Origin: Actinomadura macrotermitis
GTDB taxonomy: Bacteria; Actinomycetota; Actinomycetes; Streptosporangiales; Streptosporangiaceae
Direction: 5' to 3'
NCBI RefSeq assembly: GCF_009604375.1
Contig: NZ_WEGH01000003.1
Location: 1,426,001-1,490,000, forward strand
DNA length: 64,000 bases
Notes under the pieces: generated by a model
What the model saw: only the letters and a program-made list of their open reading frames with translations
The model's database searches: none
What the model was told of the DNA's origin: nothing
Translations under genes and position numbers: made by a program
Shown here: piece by piece, positions 24,615 to 34,733 of the stretch
Numbering within the stretch: the first letter of the stretch is position 1
How the letters are laid out: the number at the start of each line of letters is the position of its first letter

Positions 24615-25914
24615 CGAACACCGCGCGGACGGCCCGCTCGTCCCCCAGGACCATCAGCGCGAACAGGCGTTCGCGCAGGTCCGCGGCCGCCTCCGTGCGG
24701 CGCTTCAGCACGGGGGTGGCGGCGAAGTCCAGCACGGCGAAGTCGGCCTCGGCGCCCGGGTGGAACCCGCCGATCCGGTCCTGCAGCGACAGCGCCTCCG
24801 CGCCGCCCCGGGTGGCGAGGTAGAGGCCGCGCAGCGCGTCGAACGGCTCCCCTTGCAGCGCGGCGACCTTGTACGCCTCGGCGGCGGTGGCCAGCAGCGA
24901 GTAGGACGTGCCCGCGCCGATGTCGGTGCCGAGGCCGACGCGCACCCCGGCCCGGCGCGTCCGGGCGAAGGGGAACAAGCCGCTGCCGAGGAAGAGGTTG
25001 GAGGTGGGGCAGAAGGCGACGCCTGCGCCCTTGTCGCGCAGCACGTCCCAGTCGTGTCCGCCGCCGGTCCCCCGGTACACGTGGTCGGGCCAGACGCAGT
25101 GGGCCCACACGCTGCGCGGCCCGACCATCCCGCAGCGGTCGTAGACGTCCAGGTAGGAGCGCGGCTTCAGGTCGGCGAACCGGTCCAGGACCTGGTCGAC
25201 CTCGTCGCGGGTCTCGGCGAGGTGGCTCTGCATCCACAGCCCGGGGTGCTCCTGGTAGAGCCGGCCGGCCATCCGCAGCAGGCCCTCGGTGGAGGTGGGG
25301 CCGAACCGCGGGGTGACGGCGTAGAGGACGCGGCCGCGGCCGTGCCAGCGCTCGATCAGCTCCCGGCAGTCGTCCTCGGCCTGCCCGACGCTCGCGTCCA
25401 GGTATCCGGCGGGGGCGGCGCCTCCGCCGTCGTCCATCAGCACCTTGCCGGCCACCACCCGCATGTTCCGGGCGTGCGCCTCGGCGAAGAACGCGCCGGT
25501 CGCCTCTTTGGAGGTGGTGGTGTGCACGCAGGCGGTCGTGGTGCCCGCCGCGAGCATCGTGTCCAGGAACGCGCCGGACGCCCGCCGCGCGTAGCCGGGG
25601 TCCTGGAACCTCATCTCGGCCGGGTAGACGCTCTTGGTCAGCCACGCCATGAGGTCGCCGCCGGGGCTCGCGATCGCGTCGATCTGCCCAGAGTGGGCGT
25701 GGGCGTCGACGAAGCCCGGCACGATCAGGTCGTCGCGGAAGTCCTGCACGGCGCCCGCGCGCTGTTCGGCGGTGAGGGCGGCCCAGGGCGCGACCCCTTC
25801 GACGTGCCCGGCCGGGTCGACGAGCAGCGCGCCGTCCTCCACCAGGTGGACGTTGCCCTCCTCCTCCGCCGGGTCGCCGCTGAAGTGCAGCACCGTCCCC
25901 CGGTACGCCGTCAT
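24562..25914 (-). CDS. guaD: guanine deaminase / amidohydrolase
   Basis: A 450-aa amidohydrolase that should convert guanine to xanthine. The metal-binding HxH is in PGFVDAHAHSGQ, with further ligands in MQSHLAET, WAHCVW and LGTDIGAGTSYS. These motifs and the KSVYPAEMRFQD segment match guanine deaminases better than other amidohydrolases. ATG at 25914 shares one base with the TGA of the AlkD gene upstream, so the two are coupled. The C-terminus overlaps the opposing protease gene by 53 bases. In this neighbourhood it links guanine salvage with guaA. Confidence 0.85.
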   Translation of the reverse strand: MTAYRGTVLHFSGDPAEEEGNVHLVEDGALLVDPAGHVEGVAPWAALTAEQRAGAVQDFRDDLIVPGFVDAHAHSGQIDAIASPGGDLMAWLTKSVYPAEMRFQDPGYARRASGAFLDTMLAAGTTTACVHTTTSKEATGAFFAEAHARNMRVVAGKVLMDDGGGAAPAGYLDASVGQAEDDCRELIERWHGRGRVLYAVTPRFGPTSTEGLLRMAGRLYQEHPGLWMQSHLAETRDEVDQVLDRFADLKPRSYLDVYDRCGMVGPRSVWAHCVWPDHVYRGTGGGHDWDVLRDKGAGVAFCPTSNLFLGSGLFPFARTRRAGVRVGLGTDIGAGTSYSLLATAAEAYKVAALQGEPFDALRGLYLATRGGAEALSLQDRIGGFHPGAEADFAVLDFAATPVLKRRTEAAADLRERLFALMVLGDERAVRAVFVNGRRSTPGASGRPDPR

Positions 25915-26648
25915 CAGCGGCTCCGGTGCGCGGCCCGCAGCGCGGCGGCGTCGGCCTCGGGCAGGTGGCGGACGGCCTCGCGCAGGGTGACGCCCGACAT
26001 GACGCCGACCCGTGCGGCCGTCCAGTCCCGCACCCAGGCGGCGTCCTTCTTGGACTGCTCGCGCAGCACCCAGCCGAGGGCCTTGCGGATGAAGAAGTCG
26101 GTCTCCAGCACCAGCCGGTCGCCGTAGCCGGAGATGCGGGCCAGGTCCGCCTCGCCCCGGCGGACGCCGGGCAGCAGCGCCAGCAGGGCGGTGCGCCGGA
26201 TCCACAGGTAGGGGTCGTCCACCCAGGCGTCCAGGTCGCGGGCGAGCTCGGGGTACCGGCCGACCAGGGCGCCGACGACCTTCTCGGCGAGGCCGTCGAC
26301 GTAGACCCAGCTCGCCGAGGCGCGGATGAGGCGCTCGGCGAAGGCGAGGTCGGCGGCCTCCAGCACCTCGGCGCGGCGGACGAGCAGCTCGATGGCGGCC
26401 ATCCGGGTCTCGTGCACCGGGCGGCCGTCATCGGTCACCGCCCACAGCGCGGTCGCGAGGGCGAGCAGGTCGGTCCGGCCGGGCCGGGTGCGGACGGCGG
26501 ACAGGGCCGCCTTGCGCAGCACAGGAAGAGGCACTCCGAAGTGGGAGAAATCGCTCTTCAGATAGCGTTTCTCGTTCTCGGCGCGGACCGGATCGCCCAG
26601 CGCCCGCAGCTCCGCCTCGATGCGGGCGGCCTCCTCCGCGACGTTCAT
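25914..26648 (-). CDS. AlkD-like DNA alkylation repair protein
   Basis: A 244-aa all-helical HEAT-repeat protein of the AlkD family, which excises N3- and N7-alkylated purines without base flipping. The family residues are present: Trp and Asp in SASWVYVDGLAEKVVG, Trp in YLWIRRTALLALLPG, and FFIRKALGWVLREQSKKD. ATG at 26648. The gene ends in TGATG with the guanine deaminase start, so they form a two-gene operon. Its promoter lies in the 136-base gap shared with the divergent second M43 protease. Confidence 0.87.
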   Translation of the reverse strand: MNVAEEAARIEAELRALGDPVRAENEKRYLKSDFSHFGVPLPVLRKAALSAVRTRPGRTDLLALATALWAVTDDGRPVHETRMAAIELLVRRAEVLEAADLAFAERLIRASASWVYVDGLAEKVVGALVGRYPELARDLDAWVDDPYLWIRRTALLALLPGVRRGEADLARISGYGDRLVLETDFFIRKALGWVLREQSKKDAAWVRDWTAARVGVMSGVTLREAVRHLPEADAAALRAAHRSR

Positions 26649-26784
26649 GGGAGCAAAGGTACGCCGGTGTCGCCCGCGATCGGACGTAGCCCGACATGCG
26701 CAGTTTGACGGTAGTTGCACGATTCGTCGGGGCGTAGGCAGGATGCAGCAGGTTTCGGATCTTCCATCGCTCCCGAGGAGTCCT

Positions 26785-27678
26785 GTGAAACGAGTCCGGA
26801 TCGTCATCGCCGCCACCGGATTGCTCATCGCCGTCACCGCGGCCGCGCCCACCACGGGCCCCGCCACCGCCACTCCCGCCGCCACGGCCTGCGCCGCGCA
26901 GAACGCCCGGGTGCGCGCCGGGACGGGCACCGTCGAACGCAACCAGCCGAGCGCCGCCAAGGCCGCCGCGATGGAGAAGGACTTCGCCAGGAAGGCCAAG
27001 GCGCTGCGCGCCGCCCGCACCGACCCGACGAAGCCGCTGGTCGTCCGCGTGCACTTCCAGGTCGTGCACGACGGCGCGGCCGGCAACGTCCCGGCGTCGC
27101 AGCTCCTGCGGCAGCTCGCCGTCATGAACAAGGGCTTCGCCAAGCACCGCATCTACATGGTGCCCGCGTCGATCAGGCGGACGAACAACCCCGCCTGGTT
27201 CGCCGACCCCGAGGGCAACGAGGCCGCGATGAAGAGGGCGCTGCGCCAGGGCGGCAAGGCCGACCTGAACCTCTACACCGCCGACCTCGGCGACCAGCTG
27301 CTCGGCTGGGCGACGTTCCCGAGCGACTACGCCTCGGCGCCCAGGCTCGACGGCGTCGTCGTGCACTACCAGAGCCTGCCCGGCGGGACGATCGCCAACT
27401 ACAACGAGGGCGACACCGCCACCCACGAGGTCGGCCACTGGATGGGGCTCTACCACACCTTCCAGGACGGCTGCGGGACCGCCGGCGACCGCGTCGCCGA
27501 CACCCCGGAGGAGGAGAGCCCCGCATCGGGCTGCCCGGCCGGCCGCGACACCTGCCCGGCGCCCGGCACGGACCCGATCCACAACTTCATGGACTACTCC
27601 TACGACTCGTGCATGTACCAGTTCACCAAGGGACAGGCGCAGCGCATGCGCGAGCAGTGGGCGGCCTACCGCGCCTGA
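26785..27678 (+). CDS. secreted M43-family zinc metalloprotease, paralogue
   Basis: A 297-aa precursor. The signal peptide KRVRIVIAATGLLIAVTAAA is followed by a propeptide-like charged region and the catalytic domain with HEVGHWMGLYH and NFMDYSYDSC. Shared blocks with the protease at 23718 include LLGWATFP, DGVVVHYQSLPGG and YHTFQDGC, so the pair arose by duplication. GTG at 26785 follows GAGGAG by four bases. It ends one base before the convergent pentapeptide gene, with no terminator visible between them. Confidence 0.9.
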   Translation: MKRVRIVIAATGLLIAVTAAAPTTGPATATPAATACAAQNARVRAGTGTVERNQPSAAKAAAMEKDFARKAKALRAARTDPTKPLVVRVHFQVVHDGAAGNVPASQLLRQLAVMNKGFAKHRIYMVPASIRRTNNPAWFADPEGNEAAMKRALRQGGKADLNLYTADLGDQLLGWATFPSDYASAPRLDGVVVHYQSLPGGTIANYNEGDTATHEVGHWMGLYHTFQDGCGTAGDRVADTPEEESPASGCPAGRDTCPAPGTDPIHNFMDYSYDSCMYQFTKGQAQRMREQWAAYRA

Positions 27679-27679
27679 C

Positions 27680-28492
27680 CTAGGACCAGTGCCCGGGGTG
27701 CCAGTGGTCGGGAAGCACGAGGGGCGGCGTCACCTTCGTGGTGGCGTCGCCCCGCGCCGCGTCCAGCTGCGACTGGACCAGGAAGATCGCCCCGGTCAGG
27801 TCGGCGCCCCGCAGGTCCGCCCCGCGCAGGTCGGCGCCGATGAGGTCGGCGTCCCGCAGGTCCGCGCCCCGCAGGTCGGCCCCGATCAGGTAGGCGCCGC
27901 GGAGGCCGGCCCCGCGCAGGTTCGCGCCCTTCAGCCGCGCCCCCATCAGGTCGGCGCCCCGGTGGTCCTTCTTCTTCCCCCGCACCCGGCCCCGGACGGC
28001 CTCGCTCGCGCGCAGCAGCAGCGCGTTGACCTTGCGGTGGTGGGACGCCACGTCCAGCGCCGACAGCTCGTCCGGGGACAGCCGGGTCAGCGCCTCGGTC
28101 TCGTCGCGGACGGCGGTCAGCTCCGCGCGCAGCGCGGGCACGGCCGCGAGGGCCTCGGTGGCGTAGTAGAGCAGCTCGTGCAGGTCCCGCATGACGGGGA
28201 AGACGTCGAACATGCGGCGCGCGGTGCCGGGGTCGTCCCGCCAGTCGCGGCCGCCGAAGGTGACCTGGGAGACCTTTTGCCCGGCGCCGAAGCAGTCGTA
28301 GACGGTGCAGCCGGTGAAGCCCCGCCCGCGCAGCCCGGTGTGGATGCCGCAGCGCGAGTCGGCCAGCAGGTTCGGGCAGGGCGTGCGGGCGGGCTTGTCG
28401 ATGGCGAAGTCCGCCGACGCGGCGAAGGCCGGCACGACGCAGCAGAGGCCGAAGCAGTTCGCGCAGTCCCCGCGCAGGTCGGCGTTGTCCAC
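27680..28492 (-). CDS. pentapeptide-repeat protein with Cys-rich N-terminus
   Basis: A 270-aa protein. The first 70 residues contain a cysteine cluster (DCANCFGLCC, then further Cys in TPCPNLL, SRCGIHT, FTGCTVYDC) that could bind metal. A helical middle follows. Residues about 180-240 hold roughly eleven A(D/N)LxG pentapeptide repeats (LIGADLRGADLRDADLIGAD) forming a right-handed quadrilateral beta-helix. Pentapeptide proteins can mimic DNA or protect gyrase, but that role is not evident here. GTG at 28492. Its ribosome site AAAGGGAG lies in the 3' arm of an 18-bp hairpin, so translation may be restricted. Confidence 0.8.
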   Translation of the reverse strand: MDNADLRGDCANCFGLCCVVPAFAASADFAIDKPARTPCPNLLADSRCGIHTGLRGRGFTGCTVYDCFGAGQKVSQVTFGGRDWRDDPGTARRMFDVFPVMRDLHELLYYATEALAAVPALRAELTAVRDETEALTRLSPDELSALDVASHHRKVNALLLRASEAVRGRVRGKKKDHRGADLMGARLKGANLRGAGLRGAYLIGADLRGADLRDADLIGADLRGADLRGADLTGAIFLVQSQLDAARGDATTKVTPPLVLPDHWHPGHWS

Positions 28493-28497
28493 AGGCT

Positions 28498-28535
28498 CCC
28501 TTTCCTAAGCCCGGCGGGCCGGGCTTAGGAAAGGG
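28498..28535. terminator. 18-bp perfect hairpin after the GMC oxidase gene, overlapping the next ribosome site
   Basis: The arms CCCTTTCCTAAGCCCGGC and their exact complement surround a 2-base loop. On the minus strand it lies 25 bases after the GMC gene stop. Its 3' arm ends with the AAAGGG used by the pentapeptide gene. It may act as terminator, ribosome-site lock, or both. Confidence 0.75.
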
Positions 28536-28560
28536 TAGGCCAGGGGAAGGAGGGACCGGG

Positions 28561-30312
28561 TCAGCTGATGCCGACGATCGGCAGCCGCAGCGCGCCGGGG
28601 GCCTCGGCCGGGACGGCGGGGTTCTTCGGCGCGACCGGCTCCAGCCGCCGGTACGCCTCGCCGAGCGCGGGGCGCTGGTCCGGCTCGCCCTTGTTCGGCC
28701 ACAGCGAGAGGGCCCGCTCGGCCTGCGCGGTGATCGTCAGCGACGGGTTGACGCCGAGGTTGGCCGACACCGCCGAGCCGTCCACCACGTGCAGGCCGGG
28801 GTGGCCGAAGACGCGGTGGTAGGGGTCGATGACGCCGCGCTCGGGGGTGTCGGAGATGGCGCACCCGCCGAGGAAGTGCGCCGTCATCGGCACGTCGAAC
28901 AGGTCGCCCCACGTCCCGCCGGCCACGCCGCCGATCTCCTCGGCGATCAGCCGGGTCGCCTCGTGCCCGTCGGGCAGCCAGGTCGGGTTCGGCTCGCCGT
29001 GGCCCTCGGTCGCGCGCACGTCCCAGCCGAGCGGGCCGCGCTTGGGCTTCAGCGTGATCGAGTTGTCGCGGGACTGCATGACCAGGGCGATAACGGTCCG
29101 CTCGGACCAGGTGCGCACGTCGAACAGCTGCACCAGGTCCTGCGGTTTGCGGGCGACCTCGCCGAGGAACTTGGCCCAGCGCGGCCGGTGCTTCTCGCCG
29201 GGGCGGTCGCCGTCCACCAGCAGGGTCTGCAGCCCCGCCAGCAGGTTGGAGCCCTTGCCGTAGCGGACGGGCTCGATGTGGGTGTCGGGCGTCGGGTGGA
29301 ACGAGGAGGTGATCGCCACGCCCTTGGAGTAGTCCGGTCCCGGCACGCCGTGGCGGCGGCCCGCGCCGAGGATCGCCTCGGAGTTGGTGCGGGTGAGCGC
29401 GCCGAGCCGGTCGGAGACGCGCGGCAGCCGGCCGGTGCTCTTCAGCTTGTGCAGCAGCTTCTGGGTGCCGTAGGTGCCGGCCGCGAAGACGACGTGCTCG
29501 CTGGTGAAGGTCTTGCGGTTGCGGCCGAACGAGCCGGTCCGCACGATCTCCACCTCGTACCCGCCGCCCGCCAGCGGCGTCACCTGGGTGACGCGGCTGA
29601 GCGGCATGATGCGGGCGCCGGCCTTCTCGGCCAGGTACAGGTAGTTCTCGGTGAGCATGTTCTTGGCGCCGTGCCGGCAGCCGACCATGCACTCGCCGCA
29701 CTCCAGGCAGCCGCGGCGGCGCGGCCCGGCCCCGCCGAAGTAGGGGTCGGCGGACTCCACGCCGGGACCGTCGCCGAAGTGCACGCCGACCGGCGTCTTG
29801 ACGAACGTGCCGCCCTTGCCCATCCGGTCGGCGACCTTCTTGATGACCTCGTCGGCCGCGGTCGTCGTCGGGTTCTGCACCACGCCGAGCATCCGCTTGG
29901 CCTGGTCGTAGTACGGCGCGAGCTCGGCCTGCCAGTCGGTGATGTGCGCCCACTGCCGGTCCTTGAAGAACGGCTCCGGCGGCACGTACAGGGTGTTGGC
30001 GTAGTTGAGCGACCCGCCGCCGACGCCGGCGCCCGCCATCACCATGACGCGGCTGCCCTTGGCGCCGCGGATCAGGTGGATGCGCTGGATGCCGGTGAGG
30101 CCGAGGGCGGGCGCCCACATGTAGCGCGACACCCGCCAGTTGGTCTTCGGCAGCTCGGGGTAGCGGGCGCCCGGGCCGGCCGACGGGGCGGTGTCGAAGC
30201 GGCGCCCCGCCTCGATCACCCCGACCTTGTACCCCTTCTCGGTCAGCCGGAGCGCCGAGACGCTGCCGCCGAAGCCCGAGCCGACGACCAGCACGTCGTA
30301 GTCGAAGGTCAT
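28561..30312 (-). CDS. GMC-family FAD oxidoreductase (ChoD-like)
   Basis: A 583-aa flavoenzyme. The FAD-binding start VLVVGSGFGGSVSALRL (about 7-23), the AGAGVGGGSLNYANTL segment and the C-terminal NPSLTITAQAERAL motif define the GMC/cholesterol oxidase-like family. A cysteine cluster, GCLECGECMVGCRHGAKN, resembles an iron-sulfur or metal site found in this subgroup. The orthologous position in M. tuberculosis holds choD (Rv3409c), next to guaB3. The true substrate, a sterol or another alcohol, is not known. The aldehyde dehydrogenase encoded 13 bases upstream could oxidise the product, so the two form an operon. Confidence 0.9.
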   Translation of the reverse strand: MTFDYDVLVVGSGFGGSVSALRLTEKGYKVGVIEAGRRFDTAPSAGPGARYPELPKTNWRVSRYMWAPALGLTGIQRIHLIRGAKGSRVMVMAGAGVGGGSLNYANTLYVPPEPFFKDRQWAHITDWQAELAPYYDQAKRMLGVVQNPTTTAADEVIKKVADRMGKGGTFVKTPVGVHFGDGPGVESADPYFGGAGPRRRGCLECGECMVGCRHGAKNMLTENYLYLAEKAGARIMPLSRVTQVTPLAGGGYEVEIVRTGSFGRNRKTFTSEHVVFAAGTYGTQKLLHKLKSTGRLPRVSDRLGALTRTNSEAILGAGRRHGVPGPDYSKGVAITSSFHPTPDTHIEPVRYGKGSNLLAGLQTLLVDGDRPGEKHRPRWAKFLGEVARKPQDLVQLFDVRTWSERTVIALVMQSRDNSITLKPKRGPLGWDVRATEGHGEPNPTWLPDGHEATRLIAEEIGGVAGGTWGDLFDVPMTAHFLGGCAISDTPERGVIDPYHRVFGHPGLHVVDGSAVSANLGVNPSLTITAQAERALSLWPNKGEPDQRPALGEAYRRLEPVAPKNPAVPAEAPGALRLPIVGIS

Positions 30313-30325
30313 GTCCGCCGCCCGC

Positions 30326-31903
<1,578 letters not shown>

Positions 31904-31937
31904 GCACGCAGACTATGACCAGGCGGCCACCACTCGC

Positions 31938-31949
31938 TACCCGTTGGTA
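31938..31949. promoter_or_regulatory. possible TetR operator
   Basis: TACCCGTTGGTA has 4-bp inverted arms about the centre CGTT. It lies 35 bases before the aldehyde dehydrogenase start in the gap shared with the TetR gene. It is short, so the assignment is tentative. Confidence 0.3.
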
Positions 31950-32196
31950 ATGACCTACTTGCGGTGATTGGCCACACTCTCGTCACTTTTTCGTCGCCCG
32001 GCTCCGGCCCCCGGGCACATGGGACCGTTCCAGCCGCACCGAGTTGCCGAACCGGGGGATCGACCACGCCCTTCCGGTGTATTCCGGATACAGGAGGAGT
32101 CGAGGGCGCCGAGCCCCGCCATGACGGCCCCGGGTGTCCGCTGCCGCCCGCCCGGGCCCGTCCCGGCGGGCCCGGCGCCGTGACGGAGGGAGCCCC

Positions 32197-32904
32197 ATGA
32201 TCAACGCCCGCAGCGGCCTCGGACCCGGTGGTCCGAGGCACGGCGGTACAGGGCACAACGGCGGCGGCCGCCCGGTCGCCGCCCCCAAGGGCGGCAGCAG
32301 GCAGGAACGGCGGGAGCGCACCAGGACCGCGCTGCTGCGCGCGGCCGAACGGCTGTGGGCCGAACGCGGCATCCACGGCGCCTCGCTGGACGACGTCGCC
32401 TCGGCCGCCGGCCTCACCAAGGGAGCGGTCTACTCCAACTTCGCGGGCAAGTCCGACCTGCTGCTCGCCCTGCTGGAGCGCTACACCGCCGACCGCGTCG
32501 GCACCGAGGTCTGCGACGAACTGCGCGACACCTCGCGCCCCCTGCGCGCGCGCTTGGAGCGTGCCGGACGGGCCTACGAGCGCCGCGTCACGGGCGAGGG
32601 CGCGCGCCTGCGCCCGCTGCTGCTGGTGGAGTTCTGGCTCTACGGCATGCGCGACTACGCGGCGGGATGGCGGATCGCCGACTGGTTCGCCGAACGCCGC
32701 GACCACCTGGCGGCGGCCCTGCCCGACGGCGACGGGCCGGACGGTGCGGGGACCGGCCCCGTCGAAGCCCGCGACCGCGCCGCCCTGGCGATGGCCCTCG
32801 ACCTCGGCCTGGCCTTCCAGCACCTGCTGGACCCCGACCGGGTGTCCCCGGCCCTCTACGAGACCGGCATGCGCCTGGTCCTCGGCACCTCGCTCCCCGA
32901 CTGA
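32197..32904 (+). CDS. TetR-family transcriptional regulator
   Basis: A 235-aa regulator. After a Gly-rich 35-residue tail the HTH is RTALLRAAERLWAERGIHGA through SLDDVASAAGLTKGAVYSNF, a clear TetR signature. The ligand domain is divergent and ends LALDLGLAFQHLLDPDRVS-like. ATG at 32197 follows GGAGGGAG. An earlier in-frame start at 32134 would add 21 low-complexity residues. It is divergent from the aldehyde dehydrogenase/GMC oxidase operon and is its probable repressor. Confidence 0.88.
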   Translation: MINARSGLGPGGPRHGGTGHNGGGRPVAAPKGGSRQERRERTRTALLRAAERLWAERGIHGASLDDVASAAGLTKGAVYSNFAGKSDLLLALLERYTADRVGTEVCDELRDTSRPLRARLERAGRAYERRVTGEGARLRPLLLVEFWLYGMRDYAAGWRIADWFAERRDHLAAALPDGDGPDGAGTGPVEARDRAALAMALDLGLAFQHLLDPDRVSPALYETGMRLVLGTSLPD

Positions 32905-32913
32905 CCGGCGCGA

Positions 32914-32954
32914 ACGGGTCCGGCCCGGCGCCGATGGCGCCGGGCCGGACCCGT
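32914..32954. terminator. bidirectional terminator between tetR and the PLD-like gene
   Basis: A perfect 19-bp stem (ACGGGTCCGGCCCGGCGCC and its complement) with a GAT loop, placed between two convergent stop codons. Confidence 0.85.
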
Positions 32955-32972
32955 GGTGCTCGATACGCCCGC

Positions 32973-34493
32973 TTACTGCGGGGTGGTGCCGTCCGCGTCC
33001 GGAGGACCGTCCACGTCAACGTCCGGGAGGGACGCGTCCGGGTCCCCGGTCGAGGGCGGCAGGCCCTCGTCCGGCGTGGTCGGGGTCGCGGTCTCGGTCG
33101 GGGTGGGCGCCGGCGGCGGCGTGGTCGGTGTGGTGGGCGTGGTGGGCGTGGTCGGCGGGGCCTCGCCGTCGTCGTCCTTCGCGTCGTCGTCGACGGGCTT
33201 CGGCTGCGCGAGCGGGCTGCCGGTCAGCTTGCCCTTGGCCGCGGCGAACACGCTGTCGAAGTTGCGCATGTAGGCGTCGAACGTCGCACGCTCGTCCAGG
33301 GTCAGCATCGACTCGTCGTTGTGGCGCAGCGCGTCGACGGTGTAGCTGTGGCTGCCGGTGAAGACCAGCCGGCGGTACCGGCCCTGGTAGGTGCCCTGGA
33401 TGAGCAGGTACTTGGAGTGCGCCCGCTTGGGCTGGGCGCCGACGAAGTAGTGCACGTCCGGGCCGTTGTTCTTGCCATGGGGCTTGGTCAGCGCCTTGGT
33501 GGTGCTCTCCCCGAGCGACCCGCTGACGATCCGCACCTCGCAGCCGGCCTCGTCGAGCTTGAAGAGCCGGCTGGCGACGCCGTACCGGGTGAACATGCCG
33601 CTGGACAGCCGGATCTTGGTGCCGGGAGTGCAGCGCACGCGGTCCAGGATGTCGGCCACCGGGTCCCCGGAGGCCTTCGGGAAGTGGCTGACGGCGCGGT
33701 TGCCGTAAGTGGACGTCCGCCAGTAGTCGGGGTTCGGGCGCCGCTTGGCCAGGTCATAGAAGTAGCGCCGGTAGGCGTCGTACAGCTTGCCGGTGGCGGT
33801 GTAGGCATCGTTGTACTGGTTGTACATGCCGCCGGTCGCGTTGCCGGAGGTCTGCACGACGACCTTGCGCGAGTCGTAGGTGTGGGAGAAGGCGTAGAAC
33901 TTGTTGTGGTTCTTGCTCCACTGGCCCTGCACCGACGGCGCGATGCAGCCGCGGTTCTTGCCGCACAGCAGCACCCACGACGGCTTGCGGGTGTCGGCGC
34001 CCAGGTGGCGCTTCAGGTAGTTGTAGACGCCCGGCCGGCTGTTCAGGGAGTCGGAGTCGAGGACGATCCGGACCTTCACCTTGCGCTTCTGCGCGCGCAC
34101 CAGCTCTTTGGCCATGCCGGCGGTCTGCAGCCGGAACAGCGAGACGTCGATCTCCGAGCCCTTCGGCGCGTGCCGGATGAGCTTCTTGAGATACAGGTCG
34201 ATCGCGCCGGCCTGCTGGGTGTTGCCGGTGGGCAGGTTGAAGCGGGCGCCCTGCTTGACGTAGTAGCGCTTGCGCTTCTTGGCCTTCTTCTTCTTTTTCT
34301 TCTTCGGCTTGGCGGCGAGCCGGACCGAGGAGGCGAGCCGGACCCCCACGGCCTGCTGCGCCGAGGCGGTCTGCGAGGCCGGAGCTACCCGTCCGGGAGT
34401 CTGCGCGATGGCCGCGCCGGCCGTACCGGCGTCCACCGACGCCACGGCCAACGCGATGAACAAGCCCCCGGCCACTGTTGCGAAACGCCGCAC
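32973..34493 (-). CDS. secreted phospholipase D-like protein with poly-Lys and Thr-Pro regions
   Basis: A 506-aa precursor. The signal peptide RRFATVAGGLFIALAVASV is followed by a striking basic run around residues 62-78 (KPKKKKKKKAKKRKRYY), then two PLD half-domains. The HxK core is present in both (NHNKFYAF, AHSKYLLI), but the Asp that completes HxKxxxxD is Ser in the first and Gln in the second. The last 80 residues are a TPTTPTTPTTP-type linker ending in acidic repeats, suggesting a wall-spanning or extended tail. GTG at 34493 follows GGGGAGG. Members hydrolyse or transfer phosphodiesters; whether this one is active is uncertain. Confidence 0.85.
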   Translation of the reverse strand: MRRFATVAGGLFIALAVASVDAGTAGAAIAQTPGRVAPASQTASAQQAVGVRLASSVRLAAKPKKKKKKKAKKRKRYYVKQGARFNLPTGNTQQAGAIDLYLKKLIRHAPKGSEIDVSLFRLQTAGMAKELVRAQKRKVKVRIVLDSDSLNSRPGVYNYLKRHLGADTRKPSWVLLCGKNRGCIAPSVQGQWSKNHNKFYAFSHTYDSRKVVVQTSGNATGGMYNQYNDAYTATGKLYDAYRRYFYDLAKRRPNPDYWRTSTYGNRAVSHFPKASGDPVADILDRVRCTPGTKIRLSSGMFTRYGVASRLFKLDEAGCEVRIVSGSLGESTTKALTKPHGKNNGPDVHYFVGAQPKRAHSKYLLIQGTYQGRYRRLVFTGSHSYTVDALRHNDESMLTLDERATFDAYMRNFDSVFAAAKGKLTGSPLAQPKPVDDDAKDDDGEAPPTTPTTPTTPTTPPPAPTPTETATPTTPDEGLPPSTGDPDASLPDVDVDGPPDADGTTPQ

Positions 34494-34647
34494 TACCCAG
34501 CCTCCCCGCCCCGTCGATCACCATGATCGAAGAGAGGAGATTACCAGCTATTCCGACATTCGATGCTTTGTTTTCATTCGTGTCATTAGCCACATGAGGC
34601 CACATGACCCATTTTGTGGTGTCCCCTCACTGTGCGCAGGGATTCGT

Positions 34648-34733
34648 GGTCAGGGCGCCGTGGCGCGGGCGCGGCGCGGTCAGGGCGCCGTGGTCAGGGC
34701 GCCGTGGTCAGGGCGCCGCGGTCAGGGCGCCGA
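34648..34733. repeat. 14-bp tandem repeat running into the glpD stop
   Basis: The unit GGTCAGGGCGCCGT occurs at 34648, then four times in a row from 34678 to 34733 with one or two final-base changes. The last unit contains the glpD stop codon and final residues, so copy number can change the 3' end of the gene. Confidence 0.75.

Noticed and set aside
34648..34733. CRISPR-like array
   Set aside because: Units are contiguous 14-mers without spacers, so it is a simple tandem repeat.
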